A DNA stretch of 64,000 bases from Ottelia alismoides (GCA_037367405.1 JAZKJV010008274.1:372001-436000), one strand, 5' to 3'; shown: positions 12,090-24,455, counted from the stretch's first letter. A program made the numbers and translations. Notes: generated from the letters alone by a model not told the origin.

Positions 12090-14004
12090 ATGGACCCCTG
12101 GAGCATTTTCTATCCGGACTTTGCGGATCCCTCGTTCACTCCAGTCGGACCACCTCCCCTTTACCAGGAGGAGTCGCCTCCTACTTTTTCTGATTTTTGT
12201 ACATACCCGCCTCAGCCACAGTATCAGACCTCAGATTTCTACTCACACCCACCACCACCTCCGTATTTTCCACCTTCATATCCACCCGAGGCTGAGCTGT
12301 TGGAGTCACCTTTCATGGAGTCCACCCTTGAGCACTTGACCCAAATGATGGATCATATGAGACAGTGGATTGACAACCTCACCAAGAGCGACCATGATAT
12401 TCCACCATTTGATGATATGGGTTCATTCGAGGATTTCCATGAGAGCTTGCAATCGCCCAAAATACAAAAAAATGAGAAAATTTTAAAAATCCAAAAAGAT
12501 TTCGGGAGACACATGATCGAGTCAGACTGTGAGGAGAGGTACCATTTGCCAGATCCTTTGTCCACACATCCATTCACACTCTGGCCCACCTTTGACCCCA
12601 AGGATGCCGCTGTACAGACTGCTCTAGGCAGTCCTCGTGTAGATGATGATTCCGACCTTATCCCTTGTATGGAGGAGGTCCAAAAATTCAAAAAAATATT
12701 GACTGAACCCGAAGTGGTGGCCACTATTCATGAAATCATCCATGCCCCACTTCAGCAGGCCATGACTGATTTATCCGCTCCTCTTCCCAAGAAGAGAAAG
12801 CAGAGGAGCAGATCTGAGCGTCATATTTTGACCATGGCTACTGCCTACGCCATCACACACTGTCCCATTCCTCTGAAGAGGAACACTGCCACACCTTTCA
12901 TTAGTTGCACCATCTCTGACCACACATGTGATCACACTCTCCTAGACGGCGGTGCATCGATCTATATCATACCCTTCTCACTGATACAATCTCTTCATTA
13001 GGACCTCTCAAGAAAACCAAGATGATCGTTCAGTTTGCTGATGGATCTATCAAGAGGCTGAAGGGTATCCTCGAAAACGCCATCATATCGATTCAGGGCA
13101 CGAGCTACCATGTTGACTTTGTCGTTTTGCCCATGGAGACCTCCACTGGGGAGCATTCTCGAATCATCCTGGGATGACCATTCCTCGCCTCTGCGAGGGT
13201 CGTTATTGACTACGGATCAGGAGAGATTCGCTTTTGTCTGTTGACGAGAGCGAAGTGTCGATCATCACACCCACAGTTGACCAAAGACCTGCATCTGATG
13301 TGACTACACCTATTCTGGCTGACCCTTAGGCCTATGAACTTTATGAGGATATCAAAGAGACTTTTTTTATGACCAATGATGAGACCCGAGAATTCCTCTC
13401 CAAGGAGGAAGTCTCGGAAAGCATAGACCTTGGAGTTTCCACTTTTTGTGATTGGCGGTGTGTTGATGATATCCGCGGGATTTACACGATCGATACCATT
13501 GAGCGGAGGGCTTTAGAGACTAGACAGAACAAACATGACTCGACTACTTTCACTGATGAGTCTGCTCCTGTTCATTTAGATTCAGATGAGACAAAGTCCG
13601 AATTTAAATTGATAGCTTTTATTTGAGAATTCAGACCTTTTGATGAAAAAGATGATCCAATTGAGATTATAGAGGACGAGCAGAGTTCGACTACTTCCAT
13701 TGATGAGTTCGTTCCTTTTGGTTTTTACCTAGACGACACCTCGCATGATGACACTGATTACACTACTTCCGATGATGATGAGTTCGTCCCATTCCACTTT
13801 GATATCAGTGAGACTCCCGAGGCCAGACCTAGCCGTACTTCTTCCACTCACCCGTTTGTGCCTTCACACCCAAGGGCCCCTGAGGATCTTCACTCTGTCG
13901 ACCTTGATCGACTTCCATCCACTGTGGACCCCGATGTCGACCTGCACCATACCAGATCTATTCCTCAGCGGTCCCACAAGAAGGTTCGCTTTCTACCTTC
14001 TTGA
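12090..14004 (+). pseudogene. Protease-containing ORF of E, broken; no capsid or RT
   Basis: The start is the ATG at 12090 (MDPWSIFYPDF). The N-terminal third is rich in Pro, Tyr and Ser. A basic patch PKKRKQRSRS (12787-12816) resembles a nuclear localisation signal. Next comes the protease loop LLDGGASIYIIPF, with D-G-G at 12945-12953 where D has D-S-G. After a frameshift near 12985 the fold continues with VQFADGSIKRLKG, FVVLPMETS and IILG. A TGA (13175-13177) stands where A and D have Arg, consistent with CGA to TGA. A second frameshift near 13232 and a TAG (13327-13329) follow. The rest is acidic, repeats the word DEFVPF, has a TGA at 13624-13626 and ends KKVRFLPS at 14004. Both the capsid region upstream and RT downstream are missing. 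With breaks this late and few, the ORF may once have been a discrete gene. Confidence 0.75.
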
Positions 14005-14094
14005 TCATGTGTACATCCATCCTGTTGTATATTCATTCGTTTCCCTCTGTTTATCTCCCGTATTGCTCATCCACCCATTCTCGTGTTTGCCTTG

Positions 14095-14747
14095 CTTAGG
14101 ACGTACGTTGTCCTAAGTATAGGGGGGTCGATGAGCCGAGTGTTCATTCGTCGTTCCGTTTCATTACTCCTGTCGTTGTCTATACTTAGGGCTTCTTCTA
14201 CCCTAAGTATAGGGGGAGTGATGTGCACATCGTTTTCTATCCTCTGATCTTTTCTCTTCCATCTTCTGATTTCTTTTCTTCTTTTCTTCTTTTCTTCTTT
14301 TCCTTTTCTATATTCTTTATCTATCAGAAAGGTGTCGCCACTTGTACACAGGCTTCTATACTTAGGACGTACTTTGTCCTAAGTATAGGGGGGTGTGCAC
14401 CCCGAGTTCTTCTATTATTTTCGATCCTCTCCATTGTCTCCTCTTCTTGTCTATACTTAGGGATATCTTACCCTAAGTATAGGGGGAGACAATCTGAGTA
14501 CGATTTGTTCATTCCCACCCTTGACCCTCCCTGCTTTGTGTACAGTCTGCTATACTTAGGATTATTTGATCCTAAGTATCGGGGGGATGGTCACTTCTCA
14601 TTCCTTCATTCGTTCTTTATTCTTTAGACTTTTCTATACTCAGTACGAGTTATGTCTTCTCTTTTCTCTCTGATCTATGAGGACATAACTCAAGCTAAGT
14701 ATAGGGTGGTCGTATATACTACGTATATACTTTAACCATAACTTGTA
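14095..14747 (+). promoter_or_regulatory. Array of PPT-mimic hairpins in E
   Basis: Five hairpins have a 3' arm CCTAAGTAT(A) running into GGGGG: arms at 14095-14102/14110-14117, 14181-14191/14201-14211, 14357-14368/14376-14387, 14452-14462/14471-14481 and 14551-14561/14570-14580. The inner stem base varies (GG/CC, GA/TC, GAC/GTC) but remains paired. A sixth, composite unit has outer arms 14634-14643/14695-14704 and inner arms 14647-14656/14682-14691. It is followed by GTATATAC (14712-14719) pairing with 14723-14730. The same layout occurs in D and C. Confidence 0.75.
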
Positions 14748-15499
14748 CTTTCGTATTTTCATAATAATATGGCCAATAATTCTTTAAAATTCATTAAAAA
14801 TCTTAATAAAAAGATGTTGATTATTTCTCAAATTCTTTTTGTATGTACTGATTAATAAATCAAGTGAAAATGTTTTGTGCAAAACATTTGAAAAATAGTT
14901 TAGAAATCTTTGTGAAAAATATTTTGAAAACTATTTTTAAAACGTTTTGTTACATGTTTTCAACCTTTGTAAAAATGTTTGTTTTGAAAATTTTTTTCTT
15001 TGTGTGAAATAAAATATTTGAAAAATGAATTGCAAATGGTTTGAAAAATGGTTGCAAAAATATTTGAAAAATCTATCTATATTGTTTGAGAAACCTTTGG
15101 CAAATGATTTTCAAATGTGCGTACATGTTTGTAAAATTGTTTGTAAAAATTATTTTGGACTATAGTTTTCAAAACTGTTTGAAAAATCTTTTCAAATAAG
15201 TTTGAGGAATATATACATCACACAAAATCCATTATATATCTATATCTATAAAATTGGTCACTTACCCTGTAAATTCTTAAAATCCACTTCTTGTAAATAT
15301 TAGAAGCACTCCGTGTAAATATTTGTACCTAGTTTTTAGCCAAAATCTTATGCTTTCAAAAATCCCAAAAACATTTGCAAAAATAAAATCCAAAAACATC
15401 TGAAAAATCCTTTTGAAAATACAAAAAATGCATATGCATTATCATCTTTTCAAAAATCCATAAAAAGTTCAAAATCTTTGAAAATTGCATCACAAAAAC
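14748..15499 (+). other. AT-rich spacer of E with repeated TTTGAAAA words
   Basis: Low-complexity sequence built from variations of TTTGAAAAAT. No ORF or stable structure recognised. The corresponding stretch of D (54790-55140) and C (37745-38040) has the same flavour. Confidence 0.6.
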
Positions 15500-16678
15500 A
15501 TTCTCTGCATTCTGCATATCATTTGCATAGCATGACCATTTTTCGGATTGAGTTTGATTGTTGAACAAGTCTAAGTAAAATCTGAAGATTGGAGATTGAT
15601 TGGACCTTAAAATCTACCTAATAGCATGAACCGTATAGGAACTGGAATTGAGGTACTTCAGGTCTAGTTGACTTAATTCTTTGAGGATCATGAGACTTGG
15701 TTCAATGGATTCTTGACTGCCTAAGTAGAGTATTTCGGAGCACACGCATGACTCTTGTTGATAATGACCTAACTTGGACACTTGCACCTTTCACATGGCT
15801 TAACTAAGTTGGAGTGGTGAGGGGATTGGATTTGCCGGTATGAGACGCACACAAGTGGAAACACTTGTCCTCCTCTAGGGAGGGAAGTGCACCCCAACCC
15901 GTCCAACGATGAGGAATTCTAAAGACAGGAGAGTGTGGGTTGCAATAAAGCTTCAAAAGAGGGATAGTCTACTTGCTCAAGAGGAAAAACTCCCTATGTA
16001 AATGATGTTGTAAAGAGTATTTCAAAAAGAGAGAGACAGAGAGAAAATGAAGCCAGGCCTGCACAAAATAAAAATGCCTGCCTGAGTGTACATATATTGT
16101 AAAGTCAATAATCAAGCTTGAGTTCCAAAGTCATATCATGTGAGCCTGCAGCTGGATGACTTGACTACACTGATCTTGCATCCTAGGATAGTTAGCTACA
16201 CTGGCTACCGTCCATTCTTCTCTTCACCCCCTCCTCTTGAGCTGGTTGCCACTTGAACTTAGAAGGGAATACCCCACTCCTCGAGGAAGGAGTTATTGGA
16301 TTGGGGAATCATTGGGTTGTCATACTGGAGAAGTCAGTCTCTTTGTCATTTCAGTTGGGGAGAGCCACCATCACTTACATTGTACGAGTCAGATTCATAG
16401 TCGTAAGGGTTTGCGTATGAGTTGAGATACTTCTGACCTGGCTATTGAGGAGACTTGGGCAGAGTTTTGGGATTCTCGAAGAATGTTGGATTTCAAATTC
16501 GGTTCTCATTGAAATTCCGACAGCACTAAAATTCCAAAGGTCCGACTTAAACTCCAAACTTTGATTTTGTGAAGACATGTTTGATTATTAAATTGAATCC
16601 ACATTTCTTCTTTTTCTTTTCTTTGTTTTTCTTTTTCTGCACTTATTGCATAAGTGTTTCCTAGGGACTAGCAAATGC
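15500..16678 (+). other. Conserved 3' non-coding region of E
   Basis: This stretch aligns with 55150-56329 of D. Near-identical blocks occur at 15935-15993 (D 55568-55629), containing AATAAA at 15944-15949, and at 16256-16288 (D 55905-55937, 33 identical bases). No ORF longer than about 70 codons is conserved between the two on either strand. An envelope-like gene, found here in some Athila elements, is absent. Confidence 0.65.
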
Positions 16679-16691
16679 AAGTATAGGGGGA
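16679..16691 (+). other. Polypurine tract of E
   Basis: AAGTATAGGGGGA abuts the 3' LTR start TGATGAATC. A short fold-back around TAGGGACTAG precedes it. This would prime plus-strand DNA synthesis. Confidence 0.8.
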
Positions 16692-19600
16692 TGATGAATC
16701 TACATTTCATCATCTTTATTCTATCATTTTGGTCTTAAAAAACCTAGTAAATGGGTGTAAATGCTGTTAATTCATGCATTTTATCATCCATGCATATTTG
16801 TGTAAAAAGTGTATAAAATACTGTTTTTAATGCCAAAATTATAGAATAAGGAAAAGAAAAGAAAAAGAATAAAATGTTGTAAATATTTTATTACCCGAAA
16901 CCCTGAGACCTAGGCATCTCGATGAATAGGTCGACAAGGAATAAAGTAGGGGGAGATAAGGGCCAAAATACAAAAAAAATACCTTTTATTTAATTCATTC
17001 TTTACTCATTTTGGGACCTATTTTTTGTTCCACTTTTTATACCTCAAATAAAGAATCTTTGTACATGAAAGATGTATATAATTAAATAAAGAAAAATATA
17101 AAATTGATTTCACTCAAAAAATATTGTGCAGATAAAAAGTTATGATCTGAATAAGATTCTAAAATCCCAACTTCCCAGACCTGTATCTCTCAGATAAAAA
17201 CTCAAAATCTAGCAAAATCACCTTTAATTGTATATAATTTTAAATAAGCTATTTAATGAAGGTGGTTTTGCATTTTGCGGAGCTACGGTTTGAAAGTTGA
17301 GTTTTGGACCCCTATAGTATACTTGTACAGATTAAAATATTCATTTTATTATTTATTCCTTATTTTTATAATTTTATATTTTTATAATTTTGTAAATATT
17401 ATTTATAATATGGGTGTACATTAAAATCAGAGTAAAAACCTCAAGAAAATACAAAAATAAAATACTCATGTATATAACACATAGGTATAATACCTATACA
17501 TATACCTGTATAATTACTACTCCTATTTTATTAAGTGTACAAAATACATCAGAAAAATAAAATAAAAATATATTTAAGTGTATAAAAATATTTTATAAAT
17601 ATATAAAATAATAATAAAAATAAATAAAGTTAAATACACAAAATAAAAATAAAATATTAAAATACATAGTTAAATATACCTATATAGACCTAAAAGGCAA
17701 CTTGTTATTTTTAACCTTGAAAAAATAAATAAAAATCATAATAAAATAATTTATAAAATAATAAACATTTTTCATTTAATAACCAAAAATTAATAAAATC
17801 ATTTATTTTTTTAAATCGAATTAACAATCCTTTTTTCCAAGGAATTTTCTGGTTGGTCTACGTGGACCAACCAGAAGACTCCGTTGGGTGACCTCGGTCA
17901 ACTCTCTAACCGAGGTCTGGACCCTGTCAGAGATGCATTTTTGGCCTTCTTCTCCCATTTTTCTAGGCTGCTCCTTTCACCATCTCGTGATACTTCCTTC
18001 GTGACTTTTTCTCTCCATTAGTCCATGAATCACACCCAAGTGTTTTTTCGGGGATTGGATCATCGATCCGCCCGTTGTCGCCTCGTTCTTCATGCCCGTC
18101 CACCATCTTGTTCAAAAACCCCCTTCCCTTCCTCTTGCTCTTTAAACCCTTGTGGATGTTTTTTCCTCTCTCTTTTGTGAGCTCTGGACTGGACCTCGTG
18201 ACAGGAGGTCCTCCAGCTCTCTTGAGGCGAAGTTGAGCGGCCATGGAGGCATCTCCAACCCCCATCTCAGGACACGGCTGTGAGGTCCAATCTCAGGCGC
18301 TTCCACCTTTGAGGTTCACACTTTTGCCATTTTTCTTGCACTTTTATTTTCTCCATAGTCTTAGGATCATAGCACAACATCCCTTTTGTCCTTTCACCCA
18401 TTTAATCACCCGCGCCACCACCTCGTCGGAGCTTGCTCCGGCGAGCTTTGTCTCCGCCCTTCCACCCTATTTCGCCTACTTGAGGGTCACGGCAATTTGC
18501 CCGCGACCCTCTTAACACTTTTTTGCAGGTCTTGAGCTTTCACTCATACCTGGGAGCAATTTTACCCCCGCCGGAGGTACCTGGAGGACCGAACCTCTGC
18601 CGCCGTCGTAGACGAGGTGCAAATACCCTCCGGCCAATTTTAGGCTTCCCACATCTGGAGATCACCTGCAGGAGACATTCTGGGTCATCTTGAGCTTAGA
18701 AGACCGACATAGGAGGGCGGGGGAGGTCGCGGAAGCTCGCCGTCGCCATCCTATTTCCGCGTTCTTCCTCCTGGCCTCTCAGCCGTTCGATCTCGAGAAG
18801 ATGCCAGACATGCCATCATCCGTCCGATGGATTGAGCCCAGCAACCATTGATCATCTTCGGGTGATCTTATTCAGACCGTCGGATCGCGAATCGACATTG
18901 CGCGTCTCGGGCACGCCATGCGTCAAGTGGGCGATCTTCAGCCGTCCGATCCGCCCAGGCGAGGGTATTTTGTGCTATTTCCCTCGCCAGTTTTTGTAAT
19001 AGTTATTTAGTTTTAAACTTTCTTAGGCAGTTCATTTTATTTTGCAATAATTGCAGAACCACCCCCAAACTTCTAGTAATTGCATTTTCATCCCTGGCCA
19101 CGTCACCTCATGTGTCTCGTACACGTGAGGGCAGACATTATACACTAGGGGCCCCGTGTCTTTTTGTATTTCGAAAAAAAGTCCAGAAAAGTTTTATTGC
19201 AGTTATTAAGTTTTTGGATTATTTGCATTCAAGCCCTCAGGATTTTTGTATTTGCTTTTGGTTCCCCCCAGGCGCGTGCGTAGCACGTGCGTAGGTGGCT
19301 TTTTGCAGCGACATCCTTGGGCTTCTGGTTATTTGTCTTTAGTCCAGTAACATTTTTATTTAGTTGTATAATTTCTGGAATATTTGCACGCAAGCCCCTG
19401 GACTTTTTGCATAATACGATAATACCCTTGCTAGGATTGTTTTTTCTTTTTGTTTCCTTTAATTATTTCATGCATCTCTAAATTGATAAAAAATCAACAA
19501 AAATTATCATAAGCTCCTGTTACATTATAGATTCACGGCATATTTTTTTGCATATTTATTGCATTTTATTATTTATAAAAAATCAAAAAAACTCATTTTC

Positions 19601-20499
19601 TCTACTGTTTGCATTATAAAATCCATAAAAATTATAAAAAATCCTTTAAAAATCCCAAAAAAATTAGTTTTTGTGTATTTTAGTGTCTTTTATATTCAAC
19701 TAAAAATCATTAAAAAATATAAAAGAAAACTCTTAAAAATTATAAAACCCCAAAAATCTTCATAAAAATCTTCAAAATTCCACAAAAATCCTAAAAATAT
19801 AAACTATGTTTTCAAATTTTCTTTAATTTATTTTCTTTAATCTAAAATTAATTTGGAGAATTTTTGTTGCTGTTTGATATTTTATTTCTCCATCTTAGTT
19901 TCAACCTTTTCTTTTACCCACTATTTTCAGTATTTTTGACTTTATAAATACCAAAAAATAAGGAAAAATCTAGAAAATCATAAAAACATTAGAATATTAT
20001 TAAAAGTCCAAAAATATTTTATTTACTGAATTTTGGTTATTTTTACCTATTTTTATAAATACCTTATCTCTCTTTTCTTATATTGTATATATACTTCATT
20101 TTATCTTAAAAAAGAAAATATAAAAAAATATAAAACATAAAAAGAAAATATAAAATCAGAAATTTAAAATAAAAAAATATAAAATTCAAAATAAATAAAC
20201 AAATATAAAATTAAAAACCCACAAAAAATATCATAGATAGGCATTTGATCACATACACATTTTTTAGCACTATTGCTTTGATCTATCCTGCTTTCTCCCT
20301 GAGTTCAACATTCTACACATACTTGCACTATACACACTTATTGTAGAGTTATAATAAATTTTAACTCCACATTTGCTTTCCATTGTTTAATTTGATTATT
20401 GTGGGTTAATTGTTGTTTGAAGTCCAGATTTCTTGTGGTCGATTCAGCGACTGAGTTCCCGACTTGTGTGGAACTTAAGACCATCGAATTTTGGCTTCA
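16692..20499 (+). repeat. 3' LTR of E (3808 bp)
   Basis: It starts TGATGAATCTACATTTCATCA and ends TTGGCTTCA. Its right 1377 bp pair with 9457-10835. The region 16800-17820 is AT-rich. A 12-bp inverted repeat (17847-17858 with 17865-17876) marks the switch to the GC-rich portion, 17880-18960. The tail 19440-20360 is again AT-rich. I could not assign a TATA box with confidence. The short ORFs inside are not supported as genes. Confidence 0.88.
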
Positions 20500-21905
20500 A
20501 CACCGTCAGATTCGACCGAGTGACAATGCTCAAGGACACTATGATGCTCCTCCTGAGGTATACTTCATTGCCAAATACAATCTGCTCCTTCCCTGATAGA
20601 AGTGGGTCTTCCCATTGGTAGAAATGGATTTTGGACAAGAGTTTATCCCTCTTAATCTTCGTCCAATCTTGTGAAACTACACTGGAAATGAGATAGTTCA
20701 CAATAGTGGCATACCAAGGGAGTGAATCCACAGCCATAATCGACTCATTAGGAAAGGTGTCTGTAATAGGTGCAATGCTCAGTGGAGGCTTTTGGTGCTC
20801 GATTCTGGAGAGGTGATCTGCTACCACATTCTGGACCCCGGGCTTGTCCTTGATTTCCAAATCAAACTCCTAGAGGAGAAGGATCCATCTGATCAGTCTG
20901 GGCTTTGCATCCTTCTTTTGCTATAAGTATCGGATAGCAGAGTGATATGTGTAGATAGTGACTTTTGATCCAAGAAGATAGGATCTGAACTTCTGATGTG
21001 TTAATACCACAGCCAGCAATTCTTTATCTATCACAGTGTAATTTCTCTGAGGTTCATCTAGTGTTTTGCTAGCATAATGAATGTCATAGGGCACCTTGTC
21101 CTTCCTTTGTCCTAGAACAACCCCAACAACAAAGTCTGACGCATCCATCATGATCTCAAAAGGAAGAGACCAATCTGACAACTGTAGGATGGGAGCTTGA
21201 GTGGTGAGTGCCTTTAATTGGTTAAATGGTATTGAACTCAATCTCCTTGCAGAGCAATTCTGTAAGAGGTCGTGCCATGAGGTTGAAGTCACAGATGAAT
21301 CTTCTATAAAATCCCACATTCCCAAGAAATGACCCCACGTGCTTGACTGTCTGAGGTGGTTCTAGATTAGCAATCACATCCACCTTTGTCGGTTCCACTT
21401 CCATGCCACATTTTGAAATGACATGGCCCAGCACAATCTCTTATGTGACCATGAAAAGGCTCTTTTCCCATGATAACACCAGATTGACTTCACAATATTT
21501 CCGAAGTACTATGTCCAGGTGTTTAAGACAAGAATCGAAACCATCATCATAGATGGAGAAATCGTCTATAAACACCTCGAGAAAACTGCCTACCATCTCG
21601 GCAAAAAATGCAAGCATACATCTCTAGAATGTCGCTGGTGCGTTGCACAATCCAAAGGGCATTCTCCTGAAAGCATTGGTGCCGAAGGAGCAAGTGAAGG
21701 TCGTTTTCTCTTGATCTTCAGGGGCGATTGCCACTTGATTGTACCCGGAGTACCCATCCAGAAAGTAGAATAACTCCTTGCTAGCCAGTCTTTCCTATAC
21801 TTAATCAATGAACGACAAGGGGAAGTTGTCCTTCTTAGTTGCGGTATTCAGGCGGTGGTAGTCAATACATACACGCCAGCATGTCGATACCCGAGTAGAT
21901 ATCTC
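20500..21905 (-). pseudogene. pol: Fragment F: RT-RNase H-integrase start of an older Athila element
   Basis: On the minus strand, from right to left: WRVCIDYHRLNTATKKDNF (about 21877-21819), YFLDGYSGYNQVAI, VFIDDFSIY (DD at 21561-21566), VLGHVISKCGMEVEPTKVDV, FLGNVGFYRRFI, then RNase H SDWSLPFEIMMDASDFVVGV and ADHLSRI. The RNase H motif TDH reads TYH (Tyr codon 20945-20947), removing a catalytic Asp. The fragment ends in the first half of the integrase zinc finger (QEEHHSVLEHCH in another frame), where E begins. Copia element B interrupts the RT at 21906. Several frameshifts and stops are present. F is the host of both flanking insertions and therefore the oldest layer visible. Confidence 0.85.
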
Positions 21906-24455
21906 TGAAGGATATGGGAAAATCCTCAAGCGCATCACAGAAGCGTCATGATCGTATCGTATGCGATCGGGAGCGACAAGTCGCACTAGTTGCTCGATGT
22001 AGCAGAAATTAAAAATTTCTATGTGACGAAACCACATGATTCAAGAACACTTCTCGGATCGGTTCGTCTAAACCACAAACAAGTAATAGGATTACATCTT
22101 GAAGAGTGGTTGTGGTCGAGTCTCTAAACAAAGAGACCTCTTGTCTCAAGTCCGATCCGATGGAGGAGATGCTTGCGAGCGCGTGGATGAGACACGTGCT
22201 TCTCGCAATCTATGTTGATGATCCAAGCGACAAATCTCCTGATCTTGACACATGAGATCTGATGTCTTCTTTACGAGCGAAGCGCACCGAAGGAGACAGA
22301 GATCCACGAGGATCGGGCAACATAACGACGATGCTGCGGCGATGAAGAACCCCTCTAGGGCATCCATGGTGGACGACCATGAGAGAGGAAGAGAGAGGAC
22401 GTGTATAGAGAATAAGAGAGAGAGACTCTTCGAGTCGGTGTTAGTCAAAGAGCCAGGCATGCCACTACTTATATAGGTTTTTGGGAGTCCATGGATTCCA
22501 ATCCATGGACAACACACAATCAACGGATGAGATTGATTGTGTCCCTTTCAACGGCTAGGATTGTTGTTGGTAAAACACAACAACAAGTGATTTAATTCAA
22601 ATTAATTATCATTGATAAATCAATATATTTAATCTCAAATTAAATCTCTTTTTGACTAGAGATAGGATAATGAGAAGACCAAGGTCCTCTCCTAAAAGGG
22701 GGGGACGGCTACTCTACTCCTCTAGAGGAGTTGTAGCCGTCCTCTCTTATTAGAGGGGACTTGGTCAATCTTATTGATGTATCATAAGATCTCATTATCT
22801 CATGATATCTATTATAACTCTTGTTGAAATAATTTTCACAAATAATAATTCCAAATTATCTTTTGGAAAATATCAATCAAGCCATTGAAAAAATGTGAAA
22901 CTCATTCACAACCCAAAACTAAATTTAATTATATTTTCAATTAATCATTCAATGTGAATCCCATTCACTTTAACAATTAATCAACAAATATAAAACACAA
23001 TATGCTCTCTCAAATATATTATAAATCACATTTATAATATATATGATTAATATGGACAGTGCTATCCATATTATTCATATCCATGATAATTAAATCGTAT
23101 TTAATCATCTTGGATGTCTATTCTCATCTGCCAATATATTATGAATCACATTCACATTATTCACATCTTTGATAATTAAATCACATTTAATTATCAAATT
23201 TCTCGATGCTTGGATGCATATATCAACAATGGAATTATCCATGAACTCTTTCAAGGATAATGCGCTTTCTCAGCAGATACTTGGAGATAAGGACAGGGCG
23301 ATTGTATTGTTCCACATATAGTGACTTGGATGTTGAGATCACATCTCAAATCCAGATCTCGGGCCTCCCATAGATGCTTGATTAAATCAAGACCGCAAAT
23401 CTAATCTTCTCATTGCATCTGAATCACATTCAGATCAATGTCCAACATTTGGACCAAGATTAGATTACTTCTCTACTGAGAGGAGTCACTAAAATACAGA
23501 CCCGTTTCATCACTCCTTAGGAATGAAAGCGTCATGGTTATACAATCGTTTATGATCACATCTCCCTCACGTATTCCCAATATCTGTACATCCTGCATAC
23601 TGGAAGACCCAGAATAAACCTGAAGTATTAGATCAACTTTATACTGTCTACTTCAGGGTATTATCAATAAGTTTCTCATTTGATCAGTGGGAGTTGGTAT
23701 CGATAATATACTTTCCAAAAGCATATATCATACCTAGGTCTTGATCATATACTTTCAAAAAGTATATATCAAACCTACAAATTCAGTCAAGATTCCAAAG
23801 CGAGATGACCGTGCACGGAATTTGATTCTTCCCAATATCTCACGAGTGAGATCATGTCTTCTGGTTCAGTAATGAACCAAAGCGAGACGACCTTGCACTT
23901 GCATGCACACCAGCGTGTCGGTGTATAGACCTTGATTAGGTCATCAACCTATTGGTCTGCCAAATGTACATACTCAGACATATAGGAACACATCTGTCTT
24001 GAGTCAGAGGATGTGTGCTTGTATCGTGACAGCATATGATATAGGACTTTGGTTATCTCGATCTCGTTAAGTCAACTCTTTGACCTAACTAATCTGACAC
24101 CTCCGAATCTCTATTCCTATGTAGAGGACCTGCATCAAGAGGTCGGTCAGATATCAACCTATGTGAGAAAGGATTGCCATCTCCTACTTAGGCTGGAGAT
24201 CATCTCTTAATAATCATTTGACGGTGCTTGTTGAGTCCTCAATCTAACCCTTTATATATTCATCCAAGCACCAGCCTCTATGATTCAATTATTGAATCAA
24301 CATCTGTATGATTATTAAGATGGCCATGGTACATAACCCTAATTGTACTAAGGGGCCTATTATGTAAATTATTTATTCTTCATTTCAGATCAGGGAATGA
24401 TATGTGCATTAACATTTATTGCATAATGGCTCGTGGTGGGCTCGCATGTCCAACA
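21906..24455 (-). repeat. 3' LTR of copia B (2550 bp)
   Basis: On the minus strand it starts TGTTGGACATGCGAGC at 24455 and ends TATCCTTCA at 21906. It aligns along its whole length with 29879-32522. It contains AT-rich blocks (22560-23260) and many ATATGAATCAC-like repeats. It carries no gene. Confidence 0.9.
22468..22477 (-). promoter_or_regulatory. TATA box in 3' LTR of B
   Basis: The minus strand reads CCTATATAAG; a purine/pyrimidine-rich GAGA stretch follows about 60 bases downstream. The other LTR has the same box at 30453-30462. Confidence 0.6.

Larger units (their letters stand above)
9457..20499 (+). mobile_element. Element E: non-autonomous Athila-like retrotransposon keeping only a protease-type ORF
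   Basis: E has a 5' LTR (9457-10835, its left part displaced by element A), PBS (10841-10858), leader, one broken ORF (12090-14004), hairpin array (14095-14747), conserved 3' region, PPT and 3' LTR (16692-20499). RT, RNase H and integrase are absent, although all signals needed in cis are present. It lies in the integrase end of fragment F. ACACC (20500-20504) is the expected target duplication, but its partner is outside the window. Replication would require proteins supplied by a relative such as D. Confidence 0.87.

Noticed and set aside
14095..14580. Stem plus G-run hairpins as bacterial-type transcription terminators
   Set aside because: The surrounding elements are plant retrotransposons, the tail is G not T, and the 3' arm matches the PPT.
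14095..14747. Regularly spaced hairpins as a CRISPR array
   Set aside because: Repeats are short, imperfect and irregularly spaced; no cas genes; eukaryotic context.
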